A stretch of 64,000 nucleotides of DNA, from the NCBI RefSeq assembly GCF_001649575.2, contig NC_051441.1:14881130-14945129 (forward strand), given 5' to 3'. The position numbers and the translations under genes were made by a program. The notes beneath the pieces are model-generated. The model was not told the DNA's origin. It ran no database searches and saw only the letters and a program-made list of their open reading frames with translations. The first letter of the stretch is position 1, and every line of letters begins with the position of its first letter. Shown piece after piece: positions 26,401-38,700 of the stretch. The stretch is from Kryptolebias marmoratus. Its lineage: Eukaryota > Chordata > Actinopteri > Cyprinodontiformes > Rivulidae.

Positions 26401-29400
26401 AACTGATTAGCGTGTAGAGGTTTTTGTTGCCTTTTTTATTTTTTTTGTCCTGGTATATGTTGGTTTTTTTTTTTTTTTTTTTTTTTTTTGCATGTACGTT
26501 TGTCCTTATAAGGTTTGGTTAACTTACTGTCTAGAAACAGGAAAGTTAGTCACTTCTTAGAAAGGAAACCATAATCATCCGACCATTTTTCTTCTCACTT
26601 CCATCTAGTGCCTGGTTTGCATATTCGGCACATACTGTGATCTGCAGTTATGTATTATAAGTCACTGCTGCAGAACAAAACAGCCATTTGCTGTTTTTTT
26701 TTGTTGTTGTTTTTGAAAGCACAAGATGACATTTGAGTTCATCATTGAGTAAAAAAAAGAAAATAATAAATCATTTTAACATCATTAATTTCTGTCTTTT
26801 GTCCCCTTTGCTCTTCTGTCCACCTTGTTTGTTTGTTTTTTTTACCACAGCATGTCAGCGCAGGAGGAGTCCGCCGGTTCATCAAACCTCCTGAGTCTCT
26901 GGAGCGATCCCTGGAGATGTCCCGGCACCGAGGCCGAAAGAGAACACAAAAAAGGCCAAACTATAAAAACCTGGGGGAGGAAGATGACGAAAGAGCAGGG
27001 GAAGGTGGCAGCAGTGGCGGAGGGGAGCTGGAGGAGGGCTGGGATGATGACGGCGTCAGAGGAGGAGAGAGGGAGAAGGGAAAAGGTACAGAGGGAATAG
27101 GAGGAGGAAGTGGGAGTTCTAAGGGAAGCAGAGCGAGTGGGGAGATGGCGGAAGGTGAGTGTGTGTCTCGTTAGACGCAGCGGTACAGGACTTTGTTTGA
27201 GTGTTGTTTACACCCATCAGTCAAATTTGTGGTCTCATGAACATTGCTTTCCAAGTGGTCACTGCAGCAGCAGCAGCACTCATCTGCAAACAAAAGAGCT
27301 AAAATCTTAAAATGCACGAATCAGTCGGCTGGTTATCAGAATCTGGGTTTTTTTTTTGGCTTGACGGGTGTCCAACTGATCTGAAACTTAAAAATCAGTA
27401 TTTTTTTTTGTTTTTTGTTCATTTGTTTGTGTTGTCCTAGTCTGTAAACACACTATAATTGATGGTTAAATCACACCAGCAATAACCTGCCCTTCATGCA
27501 GAAGTTTTAACTGAGTGAAGAAGACTCAAAGTTAGCTATTTATAATATCTGCAACATGTTTAAAAGTTCTTTAAAAAGTCAGTGGCAGTGCAGGAGGCGC
27601 ACAATACTACTAAAAAACAAAAAGTATTTACTCTAGAGGTTTGTCTGCAGCTCATTTAACTGCACAGTAACATATGGGTTTATATTTTGTAGTTAGATAC
27701 CAGCTGCCACGTTACCAGGTGATCTATTTTGCATAGATCTGAAACCTAAGTCAGTTTATTTTCTTTTTTTTTTTTTTCAAATATTATGTTGGACACTGCT
27801 GCAATTTATTTTAAATTCAGACAAAAACAGATTGTCTTGTGATGTGAAAAAAAAACTATAAAAAATGTTAAGTCTCTCATAGTCTTAGTAAAATAGCCTT
27901 TATTCATGAACCTAAAGGATATTATTTGTACATTTCCAGTGACAGACAGAAGGCCTTTTCACAAAGTCAGTCTTTAAAGATACCTGTAGCCGTTTGGTTT
28001 TGTGATGCTGGCTCATTTGGTGATTAACAAAGGAAATGTGAAGCGTAACTCAGCAATGTTGATGTGGTTGTAAAACCTGTGTTGTCATCAGTACGTCACA
28101 TGTCGAGCGGCTCACCCTTGGTGGTTCAGAGGTTTAAAAGTGGTGGGTTGACTTCAACCAGGAAACATTTTTATTATGAACACATAGTCAAATGTTCAAG
28201 CAGAAACTACAAAAAGTATTTTTTCTTCTAGAGAAAAATTGGTATTGGCAGGTCAGAGCTTCACAAAAAACCTGAAATCTGAATCAGCCTAAAAAACTGA
28301 CTGGTGCATCTCTAATAAAAACACAACATGGCTTCATTTTTATGAACAGCAATGTTTTAAATTGCACACGTGCTTAGCTTTGCTTTTCATTTGAGCGAAT
28401 AATTGAGCAATAACACGACTGTCTCTTGAATGCATCTGCTGCTGAAATGTTTCTATTCAGCATCTTTATTAGCAGAAACCAAAAAAAATGGCAACAAAAA
28501 GACCCATTCTGGATTCATTTGTTTACATTAGGCCTCCTTGTTTTGCATCAGCTGCCCACCTATCACACATCCCCTCAGTGACAGACCATCCATCCTGTGC
28601 TCCTCACCTCTCCGCCTTTTTCCCACTGCTCCTCTGACTGTGTGTGTGTGTTCTGACACAGCATCTGTTGTGACCATTTCACTCATCTGGACTGATGCCT
28701 TCTTTGCTCTGACCAAATAGACCAGTCTCTTTATGGGAATTATTTTATTACTGCCTCCTAAGGCCAAAGGAACATGCTGCAGCTGTTTTTAAGTGGGCAT
28801 AGTGGGCTGAATAACAGAGTAACAAAGTAGTTTCAAAATGACATGTTCCTAGAAGGCTGGAAAAACACCTACAGAATTTAGCAAGCTGGTAGGAGCAGCT
28901 CTGAGATTACAAACTTTTATTAAAGAATCGACTGTAATAGCTGAAGTGGGTGAACGTTTTAATGTCACTTAGCAATAGCTGTTCTCTGTACAGTAAAAGG
29001 GACCCATTTGACATTTTTGTTGCCTCCGTTTATTCATTTTGTACCATAAAAAGAAGGTATCACTTCAGATTATACAATCCTATTTTAGCCGTTTCTGTGA
29101 GTGTGCTGAAAGATGTTTGTAAAAATTATGGACCGGAGGAGAGATGGCGTCCACGCCTTTTGAACATTTTTAATTAGAAAATGTGTGTGTGCACAGAAAT
29201 CGAGATGGTGGTGATGGAGAAGTGTAAATTGTCCAAGCTGACAGAACAGAACATCACCGACGAGGAGAAGACGGCAGCCGCCACCCGTACACACACACAA
29301 AGAAGCAGGTAAATTCCCACACACTCGCGTGCAAAAGCTGAAAAGAAGGAAGTATCTGTAGAGTAACGTTTTACTTTCTCCACAGACCGTTTTTGGACAT

Positions 29401-32400
29401 GGTGTACAACGCCCTTGATTGTAATAATGATGACTACCACGCCCTGTTTGTCCTTTGTCTGCTTTATGCCGTTTCACACAGCAAAGGTTGGCAGCTCCGT
29501 GTTAACGATATCGTCTCACATCACTTTAAACCCAACTTTTACTTTAATGAATTATTTAGGCATACATTTGCATTGTTTTTTAATGGGAAACTTTAGTTCA
29601 AAATATGAATTTTCAACACACAAATCACCTGCTGAAACGGATCAACTCCTTATAAGTTACACAAATATTTTAATAAAGTTTATATTTGTTAATGACCAGC
29701 TTTTGCTTCACAAATCAGGCTCGTGATTGATGAGTTTTCTGTGTCTCCCTTTCTAAAAGTCCAGAAAAACCTCCATTCGTTTTGCCTCTAATATTGAATC
29801 GGGCCTTTCGTGGTTAAATTTGATTTTAGGTGTAAACCGTGATCTTCTGGAGCGTCTGCAGCTGCCCGTTCCAGACCAGGAGAGGAACTCTTACAGCGTG
29901 GTTCTCGTCGAAAGACTGATCAGAATTATGAACCAGGCAGCACAGCCAGGTAACACACACACACACACACCTTCAAATATCCTTTGTTGTCTTGAGCATT
30001 ATAGTTAATAATACAAAGTTCTTCTTCAGCTGGATTCCAGTTGTGCATGTCTGCGTTTAGTCAAATAAACTACAAAGTTATCATGTAATAACTAGTTGAT
30101 TTTGATGTTGAAATATTGTCACATTGTGAAGCTAAACAATAGAGCAGAGACACAAATAACTAAACACATTTTACTAGAAGATGTACAGAAGTGAATGTAA
30201 TTACAGAAGTGTGAGATACTGAATGAGCCCAACTGATCCTATCGGTGCAGGTTCAGATAAACTTTTTTTTTTTAAAACTACAGTAACTCATGCACATTTT
30301 TTGTACATTTCTGTTGTATTTATCCAGACACTAAAGTGCGCCTGGCCACCCTCGAGCTGAGCTGCCTTCTGTTAAAGCAGTCGGTGTTATCTGGAAACTG
30401 CTGTATAATCAAAGATGTCCATCTGGCCTGCTTAGAGGTAAAACACAAATATTACTATGCGACTGTCTGGCTCATCCTGTCAAAATGTCACATGCAACAC
30501 TTGTGTCAAAGAATTCCAGAGAGCGAAGAAACGGGCTAAACCAGATGTTGTTCTAATCATCGGAGCCCAACATGCTTATTCCATAAATCTTCACTTCCTT
30601 AGAACATGAGCTACAAGGTTTCTCTGGAAGAGACGACTTCTGGTTATGAGTCAATGTGCTCTTTTTCTTTGGAGAATGTTATCTGACCTTTTCATCTCTT
30701 TTGGCACTCAGCCCAAACTTCTCATTAACTCATTGTCTCCTCTGTATCTCCTCTTTATTATTTTCTTTTTTTTTTCTTCAACTGAGTTTTTTTTGTTGAT
30801 ATTCATCATTCTGGGAAATATTTCATTTGTTTTTTTGCCACTTCAGAGTAACCCTCATTTCCTGCTATTTCCTTTCATTCTTAACAAGATTTTCAAAGGT
30901 TTGCATATCTAATAAATTGTCTCAAAATAAACTTTGTGAGCAATCTCTGGAGTTTTAAAGGAAATTTCAGCCATGTGTTAATCATTTAAAACCACCGTTT
31001 ACCAGCAGGTTGTTGTTTTTTTTTTCTTTTTTTCTGGTATCAGGAACTTCCCAAAGTTTTACACTGGAATACTAAAAAAAGATGATTTAATTGAGTACTG
31101 AAGAAGTAATGTTGGAGGGTTTCCTATGTTGCTCAGTTAATGCAGAACATGGCTTTTAGGTAAGTCATAATAATGATATTATTCTTTAAAGTCTGTGGAA
31201 ACACAGCTAAGTTCACTCTCTGCCCTACAGCTGGAATTACTTGTGCTGCTTCTTATGTTACTAATATCTGACAGTAAATCAGGTCAGATTAGTATTTACT
31301 CTGTCTTCTTCACTTCCCTGTAAGAAAAAGTGACGAGGCTTATCAAAACTTTTATCCTGAACTCATTTTGTCGTCCGCACCACTTCTCTGGCCTGCTCTC
31401 AGGTTGGAGCGTGTTTATTGGTTTAATGACGAGCTGTTCCAGGAGTCAGTTCGCAGTCACAAGGATGCAAGACGTTCATTTTTGCTCACACCTTTTCGTA
31501 GTCTCAGAACTCTGGAGAAAACCCCTCCTGCTGCAGGACACGGGGTTGTTACCCAATCAAAGTGAACACGACGATATCAAGCTTGGCGGAGATGTGCGGT
31601 CATGAGTTCACAAGTGATGAGGAGGAGGTGAATCCCGTTCCAGCGCTTTTCCGCATCCAAGCACGTCCACAAACTTCTAACCAATCACACAACACTTGGC
31701 TCAAACCGCTGTGAGAAAAGGTTCGGTCAGGGCTTTGTGTCGAGAAGCAGCGGACGAAGCTGCTACGGGAACAAAATGAAGCAGTTTTTGTCACACAACC
31801 ACGTGAATAAGAGCAGATTTTGTGACTTCTCGTGGATGCTTTAGCATTCATCCTTTGAAAGTTCTTATAATTTATAAATAAAGCAACAAAAATAAAATGA
31901 ATTAAATTTCTAGTTGGCTTCATATGAATATTAAACTGTAATGTACTGATTAGAATGTAACTAAAATGCAACCCGACTCATGTTAATCAGATCCAGTAAG
32001 AGGAATTTGAGTTTAATTGGAGTGTATTTCTTGTCTGCCTTGATTTACCTTGTTTGTTTTCCTCTGTATGCTGCCTGGAGATGACGTCGTGCGAGTTCAA
32101 CAAAACAAATTAACTCAATAGTTGATGCTATGTCAGTTTCTCTGTAGGCGCGAGCCAGTGTTTCTAGGAACGACAATCAGAAATGCACATGAAGCATTAG
32201 CTTTTCTCAGGAAGGCTTTAAAAGCCCGGCGGTCTATTTTAGTGCTGCTGCGATTCCAGAGCAAGCAACATGTCAAGTTGCACTCCGTCATCTTGGAATT
32301 CAAGGGAAATCCTCGCACAGTTGAAGGAAGAGTGCAATGAATCGTTCCATGAATGAGCAGTCTGACAGCAAACCTGACATTTTAGAATCTCTGCTTGTTT

Positions 32401-35400
32401 TCCTGAAACAAAGGAGCTGATAAAATAGATGTCTCTTCACAGACTGACACAAGCCGATTGTTTTTCCTACACTTTTATAAAGAGGTGTTGATTTCTATGA
32501 GTCTGAAAACTGAATGAATGTTTCAGAGTGTCTTGTTTTTGTTTGCAGGGCGCTCGAGAAGAAAGTTTGCATTTACTGCGAACATTCTACAAGGTAAATA
32601 TGAACAGGAACTCAGCTTATCAAATCTGTGAAGTAAATTTATCTTCTAAACTCCAACTACACACACCTCCCTCCACACAAACAGTTTATAAAGCAATTTG
32701 AAAGGGCAGCAAACAGCTGAAAACAAGTTAATATTGGCTAACATGGTATACTTTTGCAAAACATTTCACGTTTCTTTATTTCTAATTTGTCTTGCACAAT
32801 AGGATAGCAGCTCTTATACAAAACCTCATCCTGTTTGGGGTGAAACTCACGGAGGCAAGTGACAGCCGGATAGTTCTGCAGTAATTTAGAGAGAATTGGC
32901 TAAAAAAAAAAACAGGATCAAAGTAAGCAATGAGCAGTTTTCGTTTTACATCCAGTTTTTCCAGAACACCGTTTCATAACAAAACCTTTCAGAAGTTACT
33001 GTAATTCTGGTTCGTCGGACCCTTGAAAGTGAAAGTAACCTTTCCACCCCAGTAAAAAAAAAACAAAAACAGCGGTCCTATTGTTGTGTGTGCAAGACGG
33101 TACATGCAGACTTTTCCTTTTGTTGAATTTCAGAATTTCAGGTAAACGCCAGTGTGCATTTTTTAACAGTTACGTGAAATGCTTTCAGTGCAGTTGATGC
33201 TTTCTGTTTTGCTTTGAATCTCTGTGGATATCACTTTTGGTATCTGTCACAGAAGTTGATTTTGGCGTCCGATGGAGTTCTCCTTTAACATTTAAAATTA
33301 AAGACCTAGAATTCCTTGAAGGAATGCATATCGCCTGCTACAGTCTTACGATGAGAAATGACCGAGTTGTCGCCTTTTTAATCAAATCTTGAAAATAAAG
33401 TTATGCACGATCTCAGCCATAACGTGAATTGTCATGTCAGTATGTTGTTAACAAGTCTAATATTGCCCGTTTAAAGAAAGATCATTTGCTGAATTGCTAT
33501 TCTAAGCTGAAGAGTCGAGTTTTAATGAGTTTTTATGGGATATAATTGCCTTTTTCTTGTCTACCTGTTAAAAATTGTTTTTTTTTTAAAGATTTGCACA
33601 TCTAAAAACCAGTAAAGCAGTATAGAGGTGTCAAATTAAAATAGTCCTTTTATTAATTATTATCATTATTTATTTCTGGTCATTAGACAGTGTCTGAAAG
33701 TGAAACAGACTTGGTGGGAATCATGAATATGTGGGAAATTTTTGTGTGTACACTAAGAATGAGTTCATCCTGTTCATTTAACCAGAAGTTTACAAAATAA
33801 ACAACAGATCCTCCCCAGATCAGAGCTGCATGTTCAAACAACTTTGCCTTTTTTATTCGCCATGTTCTGTTTCAGGTCATAACAGTTTTATTTATTTTAT
33901 TTTAATTTTTTTTACTGACGTACGTCACTTAATGTGTTCCAACTCCCACAGTTAAATGGACGATGAATCATATTGCAGATTATCATGTTGTGCTAGTATT
34001 ATGTTTCGTAGAAAAGGGGTCTTTCATAGTTTCATTTTTACAAAGAAGTACTCAAAGTCTCGAGGTTTATTGAGTGCAGCATTGGTGCAGAAATATGAGC
34101 GCAGATGGGACACGCAGAAAGAGATCCTTTTCCTGGGAGGGTTTTTACTTCCAGTTGCTGTTTTTACTTTGCTTATGAATACAAATGACAAGGATTGTTT
34201 TTTATGACAGTAAGATGAAATCTGACTGCCACTGCAAATCAGTGTTTTGAGTTCTCGTACATTTTCCTCAAACAAGATAAGTTGTTTATTCTAAAACTGT
34301 TCCAAACTTTTTAGTACTAAGTTTAAGAAGATGTCTTCTAATCTTTCCCATTTATATGCTGTTATTAAAACGCACATATAGCCACCGTAAGGTTATTAAA
34401 CTAAAAATCCTGGCATAAATAATAAATCGGTCATCAACACAACAGGCCTTCAAATATGACACTTTTGGTGTTCCATCTTTGCAAAGAGTACCAAAGAGAA
34501 AAAATCTTTGAATCACAAAAACACAACTACATACATCTACGAACTAAAATTAACACCATTAATAACAGATGAAACGAGTGTGGTTGTTTCATCTTTTCCA
34601 CACGTTGTTTTTAAACCAACTTCCATTTTTATTTCTCTGACAGGGTGAAGAAATCTTTCTGGACATGTTTGAAGATGAATACAGAAGCATGACGGTTGGT
34701 TATTGATGTATTCATTTATTTTAGTCTGTGCTATACTGGACTGCATGATATTAGGAAAACAGTTTTTGTAATAAAATTGTGATCGCTATCAATTAGAGTA
34801 AACACTTTTTTTTCCACTCCTCTCTTTAAGTTCTATCATCACAACACTATATGTTTAACATATATTGTGTTGTGATATATATGTTTTAACATTTTGGTTA
34901 AAGTTGAAACCTTATTCTCCTTCATGGAAACATTGCTGTGGGTGTTATTGTGTGGCTCATTGTTGTGTGTTTAATGCAGAGTAAACCCCTGAATGTGGAG
35001 TATCTAATGATGGATGCCTCAATCCTGCTGCCGCCCACTGGCACCCCCCTGACTGGCATTGACTTCGTTAAGAGACTGCCTTGTGGAGATGTAGAGAAAA
35101 CTCGCCGGGTGTGTAAATACACACACACACACACACAACACAATCCACACAGCATTTAACAATTGATAACAGGATATGAGATTCCTAGGAAAGCAACTCT
35201 TGTGCTTTACACATGTTTCCTAGTAAAGGGAAATGAAAATAGCCCTGCAGGGTGTTTGCTACTTGTTCAGTAAATAAGAACTGAACTTTCAGGTTACATT
35301 CTTCTGGTTTTATGTTCTGATACAAAAAACATACTACATACATGAGAGGCCTAAAGATATATAGGCCTCTCATATACAGTCTTTTCTATAAAACCTTGGG

Positions 35401-35662
35401 CACAGGTACTTAATTATTTCAGAAATGTTTTTACATTCATAATAGTTTACATTCTAGTAGCTCGTGTAACATAAATTGCAACCCACATAGCTGATACAAG
35501 TCATGCATTAAATATGGAGATTTGCCAGAGTCAAAGGTATTCTGATTCTAAATAGCTGATGTTACAGCATTATTCCTTTTACTGTTGGGTGAAGATTGTC
35601 TTTTTGTACATTTGTTTAATTGCATACCTTTAGCTCATTTGTTTTAATGTAAAAACTCTCTG

Positions 35663-35714
<52 letters not shown>

Positions 35715-38700
35715 CTCCTTCATCACTCAGGCGATCCGAGTGTTCTTCATGCTGCGGTCCTTGTCCCTTCAGCTGCAGGGAGAACCAGAGACTCAGCTCC
35801 CTCTGACCAGACCTGAAGATCTCATTAAGACCGACGATGTTTTAGATCTGAGTAAGACACACACAGACACTAAGTCAGACTAATAATAGGAGAGGATAAC
35901 CTAAATTCTTATTAGTGCATTTTAATCTAAGACAGTCAGCTGAATTAGAATTAGTGTTGCTCCCTGACAACAAGTGCCAAATGAGCTGATCTTGTAGTTT
36001 ACCTCAAGTCAGCTATACCACGTGTTTGTCAAACACCAGAATTCAGTCTCTCACAGATTTTTCTCACAGATTTTTTTTTTTTTCTCTACAACCCAGAAGG
36101 GTGAGCACAGGCTCCAGCAGACCCAGATACACGCTCATGCAAACATTACCAACCACAGCAACGCAGAGCTGAGCACATAGACACACACTCTGATAGGTTT
36201 TCTCTCACTGCGCACAGGTGTGTCGACGATTTGGAAACTTTACACGTGGTTAGCTCTGCAATGGATATCACAACTGCAACTGCACAATAATTTGAAGCCG
36301 AAAGTGTATGCTGCTCCATATACCGAGCATAGAACCATGGCACATTAATTAACATATTTATTTTTTTGCATGTGCATGCATTCATTTGCAATTATGTTTC
36401 TCCTGTATTATTATTTTAACAACAAAAGTGTGAATATACTACAGTTACAACCTCATCACACTCTTATGTAGTTTTGTAAAATCTGACAAACAGTGACAGT
36501 TTTAGGTGTCATTCTGAGGTTTGTTTTTTTGTTGTTGTTTTTTTAACCTTTCAGCTCTTTATCCATTTCTGATGTTAGCTATTCACCTGTGAAGACCTCA
36601 GCTTGGTAGATGACTGCTTTCCAGAGATTAATGAGTTGAATTTACTGTCAGTCAGTGCAGTAAAATGTGTGAAGTGATGTGCACTGAAGGTGCACTTTTG
36701 GTAATACCNCACACACACACACACACACACACTCACTCACTCACACGCTGCCGGTTGGCCTGTTCAGGCAAGAAACTTCCATTTAAAGAAAATCTCTTTG
36801 AATGGAGCAGTGGGAGGGCTGACATTGTGAACCAGACAAAGTGAAACATGAGCTTTGTCTGGTTCCTGTGCTGTTGAGAACAGTCACGCAGGAGGTAAAA
36901 CGATTTAAGATGCACTGCGATATATGAAGTGCTTAAAAGCAACCGTCCAAAACTTCCCTTAAGAGCTCAAAATAATAATAAGTAAGTCACTTAAAATCAT
37001 TTTTAAGATCAAATAATCATTTGCATAAGTCAACTCTCATTCATGTCACCATGTGACCCCAAACCGACTTCTTGACCTCTTATTGAGTATGCCGGAGCCT
37101 TTAACGTTGATGAGGTGAAGCAGCAGTAGAAGCTAGAAGCATACAAGCTCACGACCACCAGTCGTGTAGCAAATGCTGGTCATTACACCAGAAAGATCAA
37201 CATTTTCCAATGTTTCCTAACAAAGTTTGGTACTCCGCTGACATTGTTTAGAATTGCTGGTCAGGGTTATAGTTTACTCCTGTTCACGGCCGTTCAAAAC
37301 CTCATTTAAAAACACTGATACCAGAAAATCTGTTTGTACACAACATGCTGTCTGGAGATAAACTGTCTCCTTGATTCTGACAAACTGCCTTGAAGCTGTT
37401 TTTAGGAAACTGCTTTAGCACTGGAAGGACTTTGGTGGAGAAATCTTGCATGAAAATTAAAACATAAATGCTCTAATGAAAACTGCATTAGAAAAACTTC
37501 TCACGTCTCAACTTCTCACGTCTCAAGGAGGATGATGATGGAGGACTTTTTCAACTCAACAATGGAAAAAAAAACACTTATTGTTACTGTTGTCTGGGCA
37601 GTTCTGTATCCTGACTTCAGTCGCCTTTAGACTAAGTAATAAATATAGTAACCAAACTCAAAAAAATAAAAAGATTGAACTTCAGACAGTGAGCACACAA
37701 ACCTGTGTTTTCAAAGGTGATTTTTAAAAATACATAATTGAGATTGCACAGTGGCATATTCAGTTTTTTGTTTATCAGTTGTGCTTTAATCTACTTTCAG
37801 AAGTAGATTTCACATAAATGTACTTCTGTGAAATGCGGACAGAGAAAACATCTTTGGATTCCGTGTTTTTATTTTACTCTGTACTGGTGCCCTGCACTAT
37901 CTTTTACAAATGTAGATAGTTGTGGCCTTTAAATGTTATCATGTCATCTGTTGAGTCAGCTGCAGTTTCTGTTCTTTTTGGAAACCCGTCTGGTGAACAG
38001 TGATGTAAGCCTGTGGTCTGAGGGATGGAAAAAAGCAGTGACACAGCACTGTGCTTTGTCACCAATTTGATTTTAGGATCAACCTCTTGCTGTCAGTTTT
38101 CTCCATCAGGAAATCGTAATGTTCCAATATTCACCATTGACTAGACGTGGTGGAGCAGGTATCTACAAATAAAGTTTGTGTGTTCCCCCTCGCCAAATTC
38201 TCGTTGAAAGAAACAGGCAGATCTGGATATGACAACCTTTGAAGTATTTGTTGTATTACACTTCCTGTAATACAGAGTATGTCACTCAGAAAGATTGTAA
38301 ACAATCTGTGTGGTATTTTCTGGGCTGCTTTCAACAGAAGTATGATTAAAAAAATACTTTCCACTCTTTCTTGTAAGCAAGGTGGTTAACTAAGAAAATG
38401 TTATTAGTAATAGTGAGTGGGGGAGTTTTTTTAAATTTTATTATTATTAACCCTCCAGCGTGGGCAGATTAAGACCTGCCACCTCCACCCACAAAGGTCT
38501 TTTTCTGACCATTAAGCCCCCACTGCCCACACTTCACCACATCATCCAATAACTGTTGAGTCATAGTGATTCCACATGTCTATCTGTAGGTCTTGCTGCT
38601 TTCGATATAAGAAAAATTTTGCCAAAATTTTAAAACTGGTGTCACATTGGGACATCTCTACTTGAAGGTTCTGCACTTTCCTTGGAGGAAAAAAGTTGTG

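Larger units (their letters stand above)
22365..26850 (+). other. clec16a: CLEC16A intron 10 (4.5 kb), mostly unannotated
   Basis: Beyond the LINE tail near its start it contains complementary CA-rich (about 22920-22996) and GT-rich (23006-23020) runs, a CT-rich stretch (about 23220-23370), a homopolymer junction (24226-24253) and a 27-nt T run (26463-26489). No protein-like frame was found. Confidence 0.6.

Noticed and set aside
32122..32340. Overlapping plus and minus frames in CLEC16A intron 15
   Set aside because: Short, mutually overlapping and without coding signals or matching splice phases.
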